Source of the DNA: an uncultured Eubacteriales bacterium | GTDB taxonomy: Bacteria > Bacillota > Clostridia > Christensenellales > Borkfalkiaceae | Direction: 5' to 3' | NCBI GenBank assembly: GCA_900549005.1 | Contig: URMT01000012.1 | Span: 1 to 28,120 of the forward strand | Length of the DNA stretch: 28,120 bases | Shown: one piece after another, positions 1 through 7,086 of the stretch | Layout of the letters: each line of letters begins with the position of its first letter | How positions within the stretch are numbered: the stretch's first letter is position 1 | The notes under the pieces: model-generated | What the model was told of the DNA's origin: nothing | The model's database searches: none | The model's input: the letters and a program-made list of their open reading frames with translations, nothing else | Position numbers and translations under genes: made by a program

Positions 1-22
1 GCGGAAAGAAAACTCTTTCCGC
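1..22. repeat. Hairpin at the left edge of the window
   Basis: GCGGAAAGA and TCTTTCCGC form a 9-bp stem around a 4-nt loop. It may be a terminator for a gene that lies outside the window. No T-run follows on the plus strand and the other side is not visible, so its direction is unknown. Nothing else is recognised between here and 173. Confidence 0.45.
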
Positions 23-173
23 CGCTGCAAGTATAAGGAGAAAAATAAAATAAATCAAATAAGAGTGAACGTAGTTGGTAAATATATATGCAAGCGGCTG
101 CCGCAATACCTTTCAGGCAGGGCGGCGGCCCGCACTTTTACGCATTTGATTTATTTTTCCGAAGTTCTGATTT

Positions 174-1199
174 TCAGCCCAGCTTAATCTTCCTGCACAG
201 ATACAGGTAACCCTTCGTCATAACAAACCCGCGCAACTTCCACGGCATAAGGTAGAAAAATGACGCGTAAGAAAAATACCTCAGCCTTCTGTAAAGCGCG
301 CCGTCGCGCTCCTTTATGTGCTTCCACAGCGCCTTTAACGCCGCTTTGCGCTCCTTTGAATATTCTGCGCAGGTGAAAAACACGGTGTTTATGAGTATTA
401 CCTCTAAGTTATGCCACATATAGCGCTTCAACCCGCGCACCATATACTTTATCTCGTTCCAGGTATAGGCGTCGGTCATCTCGCGCATAACAGTCTGCTG
501 CTGGGCATAGCGCTTTACTATGTTTTTCATACTTACCGACTGGTCTTCGCGCCCGATAAAGTAGTGATACAGGTCTACGTCGAGATAATACAGCGTGTTC
601 ATATACGGCAGAGGCTTGTAAGCAAACAGGTTATCCACGTAAAAGGTGTGTTCGGGAAGCACCGTGCCGCTTTTTACAAGCTGTTCGCGCTTGTACATAA
701 GCGCGTGCATCAGCATCATCTTGGAATATCTGAACTTTTTTACCTCGTCCCAACCGAAAATTCTGCCCTGAGGCATCTTGCCGCGATAGTGCGAAACGAA
801 CATATCGCCCACGGAAGGCTTGTCGTACACGAAGTTAGTTATGTATAAATCGGGCAATTGCCCCGCAGATATGTGCGATTTAATTGTGGCAATCAGCTTT
901 GCGAGCGCGTCTGTATCCAGCCAGTCGTCGGAATCGACGACCTTGAAATACAACCCTTCCGCCTCTTTAAGACCGTAGTTTATGCCCGAGCCGTGTCCGC
1001 CGTTGGGCTTATCTATCACCTTTACGATGTTCGGAAAGTTTGCCCTGTAAGTCTTGGCTATTTTAAGCGTAACATCGGTAGAGCCGTCGTTGACTATAAT
1101 AATTTCCACATCGTCGCCGCCCGCAAGCAGGCTGTCGATACAATTTTTCATATACGCCTGCGAGTTGTAGCAGGGTACGACAAAACTTATCAGTTTCAT
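174..1199 (-). CDS. Family 2 glycosyltransferase (GT-A fold)
   Basis: This 341-residue protein probably transfers a sugar from a nucleotide-sugar donor to a surface polysaccharide, glycolipid or teichoic-acid-type acceptor. The N-terminus has the GT2 pattern: the beta strand ISFVVPCYN, then IIIVNDGSTD (donor binding), then VVDSDDWLD carrying the DxD-like metal-binding site at about residues 87-95. The C-terminal 200 residues are basic and aromatic and end in a moderately hydrophobic stretch, suggesting peripheral membrane association. I place the start at the ATG at 1199, with GGTGG about 7 nt upstream; a GTG three codons earlier would overlap that ribosome site. It is transcribed alone from a promoter at 1307-1335. 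There are no pathway neighbours, so donor and acceptor cannot be named. The family assignment is firm and the substrate unknown. Confidence 0.9.
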   Translation of the reverse strand: MKLISFVVPCYNSQAYMKNCIDSLLAGGDDVEIIIVNDGSTDVTLKIAKTYRANFPNIVKVIDKPNGGHGSGINYGLKEAEGLYFKVVDSDDWLDTDALAKLIATIKSHISAGQLPDLYITNFVYDKPSVGDMFVSHYRGKMPQGRIFGWDEVKKFRYSKMMLMHALMYKREQLVKSGTVLPEHTFYVDNLFAYKPLPYMNTLYYLDVDLYHYFIGREDQSVSMKNIVKRYAQQQTVMREMTDAYTWNEIKYMVRGLKRYMWHNLEVILINTVFFTCAEYSKERKAALKALWKHIKERDGALYRRLRYFSYASFFYLMPWKLRGFVMTKGYLYLCRKIKLG

Positions 1200-1306
1200 A
1201 AAAACCACCGCGTTTTCAAGCCGCGGCCAATGTCCCTGTCTTTCAAAAATTCTGCCCGGGGCGCCTTAATCAAACGCAAGATTAAACTTATCGTGAATCT
1301 GCGTAA

Positions 1307-1335
1307 ATTCTATCACGCGAAGTGTGACTGTGCAA
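1307..1335 (-). promoter_or_regulatory. Sigma-A-type promoter for the glycosyltransferase
   Basis: On the minus strand TTGCAC (1330-1335) and TAGAAT (1307-1312) are separated by exactly 17 bp. Transcription would start near 1300, leaving a leader of about 100 nt. Read by eye only. Confidence 0.6.
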
Positions 1336-1469
1336 TACAAATGACATAAAATGTAAGATTCGAAGCATAAACTGCACAAAAATGCCCGAAAAATGCAGAA
1401 ATTTTTTATTTTGAAGGGAAGTGCCGCGGCTGAACAAAATTATTTTTTCTGAATACAGATTATAAAAAA

Positions 1470-1490
1470 GGCGGGCAAAAATTGCCCGCC
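1470..1490 (-). terminator. Rho-independent terminator of the M18 peptidase gene
   Basis: GGCGGGCAA and TTGCCCGCC pair around AAA, and the minus strand continues with six T residues. It lies about 50 nt after the peptidase stop codon. The rest of the 1200-1538 gap holds the glycosyltransferase promoter and no convincing gene. Confidence 0.85.
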
Positions 1491-1538
1491 CGATGCTTTT
1501 GAAAAGCCGCCTTCTGAACAAGGCAGGCGGTGCGCGCC

Positions 1539-2939
1539 TTACTTCAAGAAGGCGAGGAATGCCTTGTAGTTGCTGTATAAGTCAGCCTTGGAGATGAGCT
1601 CCCACGGCGCGTGCATAGAGATTACGGGCACGCCGATATCGACGGTATCTATATTGAGGTTGGCAAGGTACTTGGCAACCGTCCCGCCGCCGCCCGCGTC
1701 CACTTTGCCGAGCTCGGCGGTCTGCCATACCACGCCGTCCTTTGCGAACATCGCGCGCACTTCGCCCACGAATTCGGCGTTGGCGTCGTTAGAGCCGCTC
1801 TTGCCGCGCGCGCCCGTAAACTTGCTCATACAGGTTCCGCACGAGAGCATTGCCGAATTCATACGCTCGTATACGCTTGCGAAGTTGGGGTCGTATGCGG
1901 CGGTTACGTCGGAAGAAAGGCATTTGGAGGCATACCTGACCTTGCGGAAGGAGGCGCCCATAGCGACGGAGATTTCCTCCATAAGGTCCTCGTAAATCTT
2001 GCACTGCATACCCGTGTTGCCCTCGCTGCCTATCTCTTCCTTGTCGACGAGCATTGCAAGCACGGTGTGTTTGCTTTCGCTGTTCAAAACGGCGGTGAGT
2101 GCGGGGTATGCGCACACCCTGTCGTCGTGGCCGTAAGCGCCGATGAGGGCGCGGTCGAAGCCGACGTCGCGCGCGGAGAATGCGGGAACGGCGGATATTT
2201 CTGCCGAGAGGAAGTCCTCTTCGCACATACCGTACTCCCTGTTGAGGTAGTTGAGCACGGTGAGCTTGAACTTATTCTTGACGTCCTCGTCCGCATATGG
2301 CATTGCGCCGACAACAACGTTGAGCTGTTCGCCCTCTATCACCTTTGCGCCGCCCTTTGCCATCTGTTCGCCGCCGAGGTGGGGCAGAAGGTCGTCGATA
2401 TAGAATACGGGGTCGTCCGCCTTTTCGCCGACGTTAAGCTCTACCTTTCTGCCGTCTTTGAGCATAACCACGCCGTGCAGGGCGAGGGGTATGGTCGTCC
2501 ACTGGTACTTCTTGATTCCGCCATAGTAGTGCGTCTTCAAAAAGCACATACCCGCCTCCTCATACAGCGGATTCTGCTTTATATCTACCCTGGGCGCGTC
2601 GATGTGCGAAGCGATTATGCGCAGGCCGTCCTCTTCGAGGTTTTCGCTTCCCACGCGGAACACCACCACGCTCTTGCCGCGGTTTACGAAGTACTTTTTA
2701 TCGCCCGCGGAGAGCTTGTCGCCGAATTTGAATTCGGTGAAGCCCGCCTCCCGTGCCATTCTGACGGCCGCGGCGCAGGCCTCGCGCTCGGTCTTGGCCT
2801 CGTCGAGGAAGGCCTTGTAACCTTCGGCATAGGCGAACATCTGCGCGCGCTCCTCTTCGGAGGCAACCTCGAAATAGTTCTTCTTTTCATAGGCAAGTTC
2901 GTCGTAACGTTCCTGCCCTTTGCTCTTCTTCTCTGCCAT
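1539..2939 (-). CDS. M18 family zinc aminopeptidase (aspartyl aminopeptidase type)
   Basis: This 466-residue cytosolic metallopeptidase would remove N-terminal residues, typically acidic or neutral ones in this family, from peptides during protein turnover. The family's zinc-site segments appear in order: ASHIDAPR (first His at about 112, with the catalytic Asp two residues later), DKEEIGSEGNTG with the catalytic and metal Glu pair, and MHAPWE near the C-terminus supplying the last His. The length fits bacterial M18 enzymes, which form large tetrahedral dodecamers. The start ATG at 2939 has AAGGAG about 9 nt upstream. The gene stands alone with its own promoter (2976-3004) and terminator (1470-1490). 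There is no signal peptide. Substrate preference within M18 cannot be read from the sequence. Confidence 0.95.
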   Translation of the reverse strand: MAEKKSKGQERYDELAYEKKNYFEVASEEERAQMFAYAEGYKAFLDEAKTEREACAAAVRMAREAGFTEFKFGDKLSAGDKKYFVNRGKSVVVFRVGSENLEEDGLRIIASHIDAPRVDIKQNPLYEEAGMCFLKTHYYGGIKKYQWTTIPLALHGVVMLKDGRKVELNVGEKADDPVFYIDDLLPHLGGEQMAKGGAKVIEGEQLNVVVGAMPYADEDVKNKFKLTVLNYLNREYGMCEEDFLSAEISAVPAFSARDVGFDRALIGAYGHDDRVCAYPALTAVLNSESKHTVLAMLVDKEEIGSEGNTGMQCKIYEDLMEEISVAMGASFRKVRYASKCLSSDVTAAYDPNFASVYERMNSAMLSCGTCMSKFTGARGKSGSNDANAEFVGEVRAMFAKDGVVWQTAELGKVDAGGGGTVAKYLANLNIDTVDIGVPVISMHAPWELISKADLYSNYKAFLAFLK

Positions 2940-2975
2940 ATGAAAAAGCTCCTTAAAATTTTTAATTTCTCACAT

Positions 2976-3004
2976 ATTATATCACCGCAACTTGGCAAAA
3001 TCAA
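2976..3004 (-). promoter_or_regulatory. Sigma-A-type promoter for the M18 peptidase
   Basis: TTGATT (2999-3004) and TATAAT (2976-2981) lie 17 bp apart on the minus strand, with an extended TGA directly before the -10. Transcription would start close to 2969, giving a short leader. Confidence 0.75.
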
Positions 3005-3088
3005 TCGGCAAAGCGGCAAAATCGGCCAATAAAAGTTAATTTTTGCAGTAAATTTATGCAGGACGAGTCAAAAACGCAATACATTGAA

Positions 3089-3121
3089 GTGCGCGGCGGG
3101 CAAATTTTGCCCGCCGCGCAC
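3089..3121. terminator. Perfect 16-bp palindromic hairpin after the ABC operon
   Basis: GTGCGCGGCGGGCAAA and its exact complement are separated by a single T. The hairpin lies about 30 nt past the stop codon of the ATPase gene. The T-run that directly follows is on the plus strand (3125-3131); on the minus strand the T-run is weaker and about 20 nt further on. It is probably the operon terminator, although its strand polarity is not classical. Confidence 0.6.
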
Positions 3122-3149
3122 CGATTTTTTTGCCGGATTAAAATTTATC

Positions 3150-3953
3150 TTACCCGAGCACCATTCTGTCGTTGACCTCGCCGCCCGATTCACGGAATCT
3201 TTCCAGAAGGTCCTTTACAGAGAGCGCACTCTTTTCCTCTCCGCAGACGTCGTATATCACCCTGCCCTCCTGCATCATAATCAGCCTGTTGCCGCAGCGT
3301 ATGGCGTCCATCATATTGTGCGTTATCATTACGGTCGTCAGGTTATTTTCAGCCGCAATCTCTTCGGTGAAGGCAAGCACCTTTGCCGCCGTCTTGGGGT
3401 CGAGCGCGGCGGTGTGTTCGTCCAAAAGCAGCAGCTCGGGCCTCTTCAACGTTGCCATAAGAAGGGTGAGCGACTGCCTCTGCCCGCCCGAAAGAAGGCC
3501 GACCTTTGCCGTCATTCTGTCTTCCAGCCCCAGCCCGAGGCGGGAGAGCTGTTCGCGGTAGAACTGCTTTTCGCTGCGGCGTATGCCGGGCATAAGCGAG
3601 CGCAGCTTGCCGCGGCGGTAGGCGAGCGCCAGATTTTCTTGTATCTCCATATTGGGCGAAGTGCCCATCATCGGGTCCTGGAACACCCTGCCCAGATATT
3701 TTGCGCGCCTGTATTCAGGCAGGCGGGTCACATCCTTCCCGCCAAGAATTATGCTGCCCTCGTCCACGGGAAAGGTGCCGCAGATTACGTTCATAAGCGT
3801 AGATTTGCCCGCGCCGTTGCCGCCGATTACCGTTATAAAATCTCCTTCGTTTACCGAGAGGTTGAAGTCCCTCAGCGCAACCTTTTCGTTGACGGAGCCG
3901 CGGTTGAAGGTCTTGCATATGCCTTTGAGTTCCAGAATCACTTTTTCAGACAT
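3150..3953 (-). CDS. ABC transporter ATP-binding protein (TrpXYZ-like importer)
   Basis: This is the cytosolic ATPase of the importer made with the next two genes. Walker A is GGNGAGKST, the signature is LSGGQRQ, and Walker B runs into LLLLDEHTAALDP. Note His rather than Pro after the catalytic Glu (DEHTAALD), which is usual in this subgroup. The switch His is in MITHNM. I place the start at the ATG at 3953, giving 267 residues, because GGTGAGG stands just before it and the reading frame overlaps the permease stop in an ATGTCTGA arrangement, which indicates translational coupling. An in-frame ATG three codons upstream is possible but has a poorer ribosome site. In related three-gene clusters the companion binding protein is of the PF04392 (TrpX) family and the cargo is predicted to be an aromatic amino acid; that is inference here. 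Confidence 0.93.
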   Translation of the reverse strand: MSEKVILELKGICKTFNRGSVNEKVALRDFNLSVNEGDFITVIGGNGAGKSTLMNVICGTFPVDEGSIILGGKDVTRLPEYRRAKYLGRVFQDPMMGTSPNMEIQENLALAYRRGKLRSLMPGIRRSEKQFYREQLSRLGLGLEDRMTAKVGLLSGGQRQSLTLLMATLKRPELLLLDEHTAALDPKTAAKVLAFTEEIAAENNLTTVMITHNMMDAIRCGNRLIMMQEGRVIYDVCGEEKSALSVKDLLERFRESGGEVNDRMVLG

Positions 3954-4899
3954 TGCCCTCACCCCCTTGTTCGGTCTGCGGCTCTTTTACGCCGCCCTGG
4001 GGCGGCTTTTTGTTTTTGCGCGAAAATCTTGCGAACTTGTGGAAATACTTCTTCTTCCAATACGGTATGGCGAGGAAGATTGCCACCACTATCGCAGAGA
4101 ACATTTTGAGATATTCGGTATCAAGTTCCAGCCAGATGACGAACTGATATACTATATAATAAATTATGCCGCCGAGCAGCACGCCCGAGAGCTGAACGGC
4201 AAAGTTGCGCGAAATGCGGGTGACTATGGCCTCGCCTATTATGACGGCGGCAAGGCCTATTACTATCGCGCCGCGCCCCATATTTATATCGGCGAAGCCC
4301 TGATACTGCGCAAGCAGCGCACCCGCGAGAGCGACGAGGGCGTTGGATATCATAAGGCCTATTATCTTGTTCAGGCTGACGTTTATGCCCTGCGCGCGGC
4401 TCATATTGGGGTTGTTGCCCGTAGCGCGTATGCCGCAGCCTATTTCCGTGCCGAAGAACCAATAGAGCAGGCCTATTATCACTGCGAGGAAGCCGAACAT
4501 TATCAGTATAGTCCAGCCCGCTTCGAGCTGGGTTACTATAACGTAGCTGCCGCGCGTATCCACCACCGTATTGGCCTGGCCCATTATTTTGAGGTTTACA
4601 GACCAGAGTATAAGCTGGGTGAGTATGCCCGAAAGTATGGCGGGTATGCCCAGAAGGGTGTGGAATATGCCCGTAACAAGCCCCGCGAGCGCGCCCGCAA
4701 TCAGCGCCACGATTATCGCCGCCCACGCGTTTACGCCCGCCGCCATAAGTACGGCGCACACCGCGCCGCCCGTGCATATCGAGCCGTCGACGGTGAGGTC
4801 GGCAAAGTCGAGCACCTTATAAGTTATGAACACGCCTATCGCCATCAGACCCCAGATGAGGCCGAGCGATATAGCGCCCGGTAGCGCATTGAAAAACAT
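3946..4899 (-). CDS. ABC transporter permease (TrpXYZ-like importer)
   Basis: This 317-residue integral membrane protein has about nine hydrophobic helices and resembles the branched-chain amino-acid/TrpY class of permeases. The segment starting LGLIWGLMAIGVFITYKVLD and the following DLTVDGS are characteristic of it. The start is the ATG at 4899, preceded by AAGGAGGG with 7-8 nt spacing. A longer frame upstream is rich in Arg, has no ribosome site and overlaps the binding-protein stop region, so I rejected it. The C-terminal tail is basic, polar and cytosolic. The gene is 19 nt downstream of the binding-protein gene and overlaps the ATPase gene by 8 nt, so the three are one operon. It should form the transmembrane channel as a homodimer. 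Confidence 0.9.
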   Translation of the reverse strand: MFFNALPGAISLGLIWGLMAIGVFITYKVLDFADLTVDGSICTGGAVCAVLMAAGVNAWAAIIVALIAGALAGLVTGIFHTLLGIPAILSGILTQLILWSVNLKIMGQANTVVDTRGSYVIVTQLEAGWTILIMFGFLAVIIGLLYWFFGTEIGCGIRATGNNPNMSRAQGINVSLNKIIGLMISNALVALAGALLAQYQGFADINMGRGAIVIGLAAVIIGEAIVTRISRNFAVQLSGVLLGGIIYYIVYQFVIWLELDTEYLKMFSAIVVAIFLAIPYWKKKYFHKFARFSRKNKKPPQGGVKEPQTEQGGEGNV

Positions 4900-4918
4900 A
4901 AAATTTTCCCTCCTTCTC

Positions 4919-5917
4919 CTATGCGGAAATCGGCTCGTAGCCGTCGGGAATTTCAATTCCCAATTCTTCGCATATTTCTGCGTTGTATTTTCTTACGGGC
5001 GCTTCGTCGTAAGCTATCGGAATGTCGCCCACGTATTCGCCGCCGAGCAGTATGCGCGCCGCAATGCCCGCCGTTATCCTGCCCAGATTTTCGTAGCTTA
5101 TAGAAAGCGTGGCTATTCCGCAGCCGCTGCAAATGCCCTCTTCGCCCGCGATTACGGGTATGCCTGCGGGGCGGCAGATGCTGTCTATAAGCTGGGTGTT
5201 TGAAGCCACCGTGTTGTCGGTGGGCACATACACAACTTCGCTTTGTGCCGCCATCTGCTGAACGACGGCGCTTATGTCGTTAGAGTCGGAGAAGGCGTAA
5301 AGCGTACACTCATACCCCTCGTTCCGCTCTTCAAGGCAGCGCTTGACCTCCTCAACCTGGTAACGCGAGTTGGCCTCGGACGAACAGTACAAAAGCCCCA
5401 CCTTTCTCGCCTCGGGGACGAGCTCGGCAATCATATCGGCCTGCTCGGAAAGGGGCGCGAGGTCGGAAGTACCCGAAACATTGGTGCCCGTGCCTTCACC
5501 CGACACATAGTTATCCAGACCGAGAGCGACGTCGTACACGGTAACCGAAGTGCCTAGAACGGGAATGGTTTCGGTCGCGTTATAGCTTGCCTGCAACGCG
5601 GCGGTGGCGTTGGCCATAATCAGGTCGTAGCCCTTCGCCACGAAGTTGTTGGCTATAACAGAGCAGTTTACGGTATCGTTCTGCGCGTCCTGGTAGTCAA
5701 TCTTAACCGTCTTGCCAGCCTCTTCCATAAGCGACTGCAACTCGTCGGTAAAGCCCTGCGTGGCGGCGTCGAGCGCGGTGTGGCGCACGAGCTGGACTAT
5801 GCCTACCGTATAGTCGTAGCCCGCATCGCGCGGGACGAAGCCCACCGCCGTGACGACCGCGCCCAGCGCGACGACGGTTACGGCAAGATTTTTGAGCCAA
5901 TCGAGATTTTTGCCCAT
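4919..5917 (-). CDS. ABC transporter substrate-binding protein (PF04392, TrpX-like)
   Basis: This 332-residue solute-binding protein is the first gene of the importer operon. Residues 1 to about 30 form a basic N-terminus and one hydrophobic helix (LAVTVVALGAVVTAVGFV) without a lipobox Cys, so it is probably held by an uncleaved anchor rather than a lipid. The mature part has the two-lobed, LacI-like periplasmic-binding fold seen in TrpX proteins: YTVGIVQLVRHTALDAATQGF opens lobe one, and VYVPTDNTVASN with IPVIAGEEG marks lobe two. I use the ATG at 5917 because GAGGGAG lies about 5 nt upstream; an upstream in-frame ATG at 6103 lacks a ribosome site and would give a Cys- and Arg-rich leader. 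The ligand is unproven; related proteins are linked to tryptophan or tyrosine uptake. Confidence 0.9.
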   Translation of the reverse strand: MGKNLDWLKNLAVTVVALGAVVTAVGFVPRDAGYDYTVGIVQLVRHTALDAATQGFTDELQSLMEEAGKTVKIDYQDAQNDTVNCSVIANNFVAKGYDLIMANATAALQASYNATETIPVLGTSVTVYDVALGLDNYVSGEGTGTNVSGTSDLAPLSEQADMIAELVPEARKVGLLYCSSEANSRYQVEEVKRCLEERNEGYECTLYAFSDSNDISAVVQQMAAQSEVVYVPTDNTVASNTQLIDSICRPAGIPVIAGEEGICSGCGIATLSISYENLGRITAGIAARILLGGEYVGDIPIAYDEAPVRKYNAEICEELGIEIPDGYEPISA

Positions 5918-6148
5918 TATTCTCCCTCTTTCAGATAATAAAGGTTGCGGCACGCTGCCGCACAGACCGCAATAGCGGCCGAAAGTAAAAAAAATATATG
6001 ATAATTGAGGCATATATGCGCCCCGATTGAATTTTGCACAGCTTTTTAAATGGCGGGCATACGGCACAAAAAGCGCATACGCACCGCATTGAGCGCGAGG
6101 CACGCCGCATACTTTTACACCTAAAAGCGTTAAAGCAAAATTTTATAT
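5918..6148 (-). promoter_or_regulatory. Long 5' leader of the ABC importer operon
   Basis: About 225 nt separate the predicted transcription start (near 6142) from the binding-protein ATG. The leader holds a small perfect hairpin (GCGGCA-GCG-TGCCGC at about 5945-5959), which can be redrawn as a longer TTGCGG...CCGCAA pairing, a U-rich run at 5988-5995 on the transcript, and one copy of the recurrent 19-nt motif (6010-6028). I see no T-box sequence, no Trp-rich leader peptide and no riboswitch class that I recognise. Regulation by attenuation is possible but not shown. Confidence 0.45.
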
Positions 6149-6177
6149 ATAATAACACATATGTTCCGCGCTGTCAA
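6149..6177 (-). promoter_or_regulatory. Strong sigma-A-type promoter for the ABC importer operon
   Basis: The minus strand has a consensus TTGACA (6172-6177), a 17-bp spacer and TATTAT (6149-6154). This is one of the best promoter matches in the window. Confidence 0.85.
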
Positions 6178-6270
6178 TGCCTGGCAGAAAAACTGATTAT
6201 ATTTTAATGCGACAGTCAAACCGGCCCATTTCCATTCGCCCTTCCTGCAAAGCACGCACACGCCGCCTTA

Positions 6271-6279
6271 CCCCCCCCC
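6271..6279. repeat. Run of nine C residues
   Basis: A homopolymer directly borders the dispersed element at 6281. The surrounding 6178-6280 stretch otherwise shows nothing recognisable. Confidence 0.8.
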
Positions 6280-6280
6280 G

Positions 6281-6437
6281 TTGTCATTACGACTAAGCGA
6301 ATGTAATGAGCGCACGGAGAAATCTCTTGCCTGTCGGTTTGGTTTTTTTAGATTTCTCCGCTCGCCATCGCTCGGTCGTAAGGAGCGTAGCGACGGAATA
6401 GCGATTGCTACCGTAAGGTCAATCGCGTCAATGACAA
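6281..6437. repeat. Dispersed palindromic intergenic element with TTGTCATT ends
   Basis: The element begins TTGTCATT and ends AATGACAA, an 8-bp terminal inverted repeat. Inside, CGGAGAAATCT (6315-6325) and AGATTTCTCCG (6350-6360) form an 11-bp stem over a T-rich loop, followed by GC-rich sequence such as AGCGTAGCGACGGA. This is the style of the non-coding repeats common between genes in gut Clostridia. It has no coding capacity. A related but longer composite lies at 27833-28040. Confidence 0.75.
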
Positions 6438-6526
6438 GGTATGAGCTCTTCGGTTTAAATAACATAAATATATTTGTACAACAGAAACAAACGCAATAAA
6501 GAAATTTTGCTCTCAGCGATTTAAAG

Positions 6527-6555
6527 TTGACATTTACGCGCCGCAGATTTACAAT
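6527..6555 (+). promoter_or_regulatory. Sigma-A-type promoter for tRNA-Leu
   Basis: TTGACA (6527-6532) and TACAAT (6550-6555) are separated by 17 bp. Transcription would start near 6562, about 84 nt before the mature tRNA. A second TTGACA at 6631 has its -10 position inside the tRNA and is not needed. Confidence 0.8.
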
Positions 6556-6645
6556 ATACACATTGCAGGCAAACGGTTTGCATATATATTTTGCGGATAT
6601 TGTGCGGACAGGCGCGCCGCGGACAGAATGTTGACAATAATATAT

Positions 6646-6728
6646 GCGGATATGGCGGAACTGGCAGACGCGCAGGACTTAGAATCCTGTGGATACCCGT
6701 GCAGGTTCAACTCCTGTTATCCGCACCA
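6646..6728 (+). tRNA. tRNA-Leu (anticodon UAG)
   Basis: The acceptor stem pairs GCGGATA with TATCCGC, followed by discriminator A and an encoded CCA (6726-6728). The anticodon arm CAGGA/TCCTG encloses CTTAGAA, with UAG at 6680-6682, which reads leucine CUN codons. A T arm (CAGG/CCTG with loop TTCAACT) and a short extra arm typical of class II leucine tRNAs are present. It has its own promoter and a strong terminator directly behind it. Its 3' end is copied twice in the next 200 nt. Confidence 0.97.
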
Positions 6729-6730
6729 AC

Positions 6731-6761
6731 AAAAATAGGGCACCTAAGGTGCCCTATTTTT
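6731..6761 (+). terminator. Rho-independent terminator of tRNA-Leu
   Basis: AAAAATAGGGCACC pairs with GGTGCCCTATTTTT around TAA. The hairpin has a 14-bp stem ending in a T-run, and works on paper in both directions. Confidence 0.93.
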
Positions 6762-6782
6762 GTTGGTATGTGCATTTGTAAC

Positions 6783-6930
6783 ATAACAGGAGTTGATGGT
6801 GGAGGCGCGAGCGGGAGCGGGCGGTTTGCGTGCGGACTGATAAAGTTGAGGCTCTGACACGCAAACTGAACAGCGGACACCCGCTGTTCACCGGGGCGCG
6901 CCGCCAAAGGTGCAACTCCTGTTATCCGCA
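6783..6930. repeat. Structured element bounded by copies of the tRNA-Leu 3' end
   Basis: The left end ATAACAGGAGTTG (6783-6795) is an inverted copy of the tRNA 3' region and pairs over 13 bp with CAACTCCTGTTAT (6913-6925). The right end (6913-6930) is an exact 18-nt direct copy of tRNA positions 6708-6725. Inside are an 8-9 bp stem with one mismatch (6800-6809 with 6897-6906), a 9-bp stem (6824-6832 with 6858-6866) and a 10-bp hairpin (6867-6876 with 6881-6890, loop ACAC). This may be a small mobile palindromic element, the trace of a tRNA-targeted integration, or an unknown structured RNA. No reading frame is credible here. Confidence 0.65.
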
Positions 6931-6972
6931 TTTTTCGCCTTACATTCTCGCCGCAAAATACCCCGTACTATG

Positions 6973-7026
6973 CCCCAACTATTGAAATTAGCGAAAAAAT
7001 TGCCCAGGTAGTATACCCCAACTATT
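6973..7026. repeat. Direct repeat CCCCAACTATT, two copies
   Basis: Copies at 6973-6983 and 7016-7026 lie 43 nt apart, start to start, and are both followed by an AA-rich stretch. Function unknown. Together with 6931-6972 and 7027-7066 this makes up the rest of the gap before the next gene. Confidence 0.6.
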
Positions 7027-7066
7027 CAATTGTATTGCATAACACCGCAAAAAGCCGTTAAATCGC

Positions 7067-7086
7067 GCATATATGCGGGGCAATTA
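7067..7086 (-). repeat. Recurrent 19-nt motif, copy at the stop of the ECF-S-like gene
   Basis: On the minus strand the sequence is TAATTGCCCCGCATATATGC, and its first three bases are the stop codon of the gene at 7084-7860. It continues with a CGATTTAACG segment that is shared with the copy near 26114. Confidence 0.75.

Noticed and set aside
1611..3032. A 473-codon plus-strand frame opposite the M18 peptidase.
   Set aside because: It is an antisense shadow; the minus strand carries clear catalytic motifs, a promoter and a ribosome site.
5931..6158. A 75-codon minus-strand frame in the importer leader could be a leader peptide.
   Set aside because: It starts upstream of the predicted transcription start, has no ribosome site, and its Cys/Arg/Phe-rich product is not a plausible regulatory peptide.
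6591..6857. A frame running through tRNA-Leu.
   Set aside because: It overlaps a functional tRNA and its terminator and has no coding character.
6783..6930. The block near tRNA-Leu as a prophage or large integrative element attachment region.
   Set aside because: No integrase or cargo is present and only about 200 nt separates the two direct copies, so at most a trace remains.
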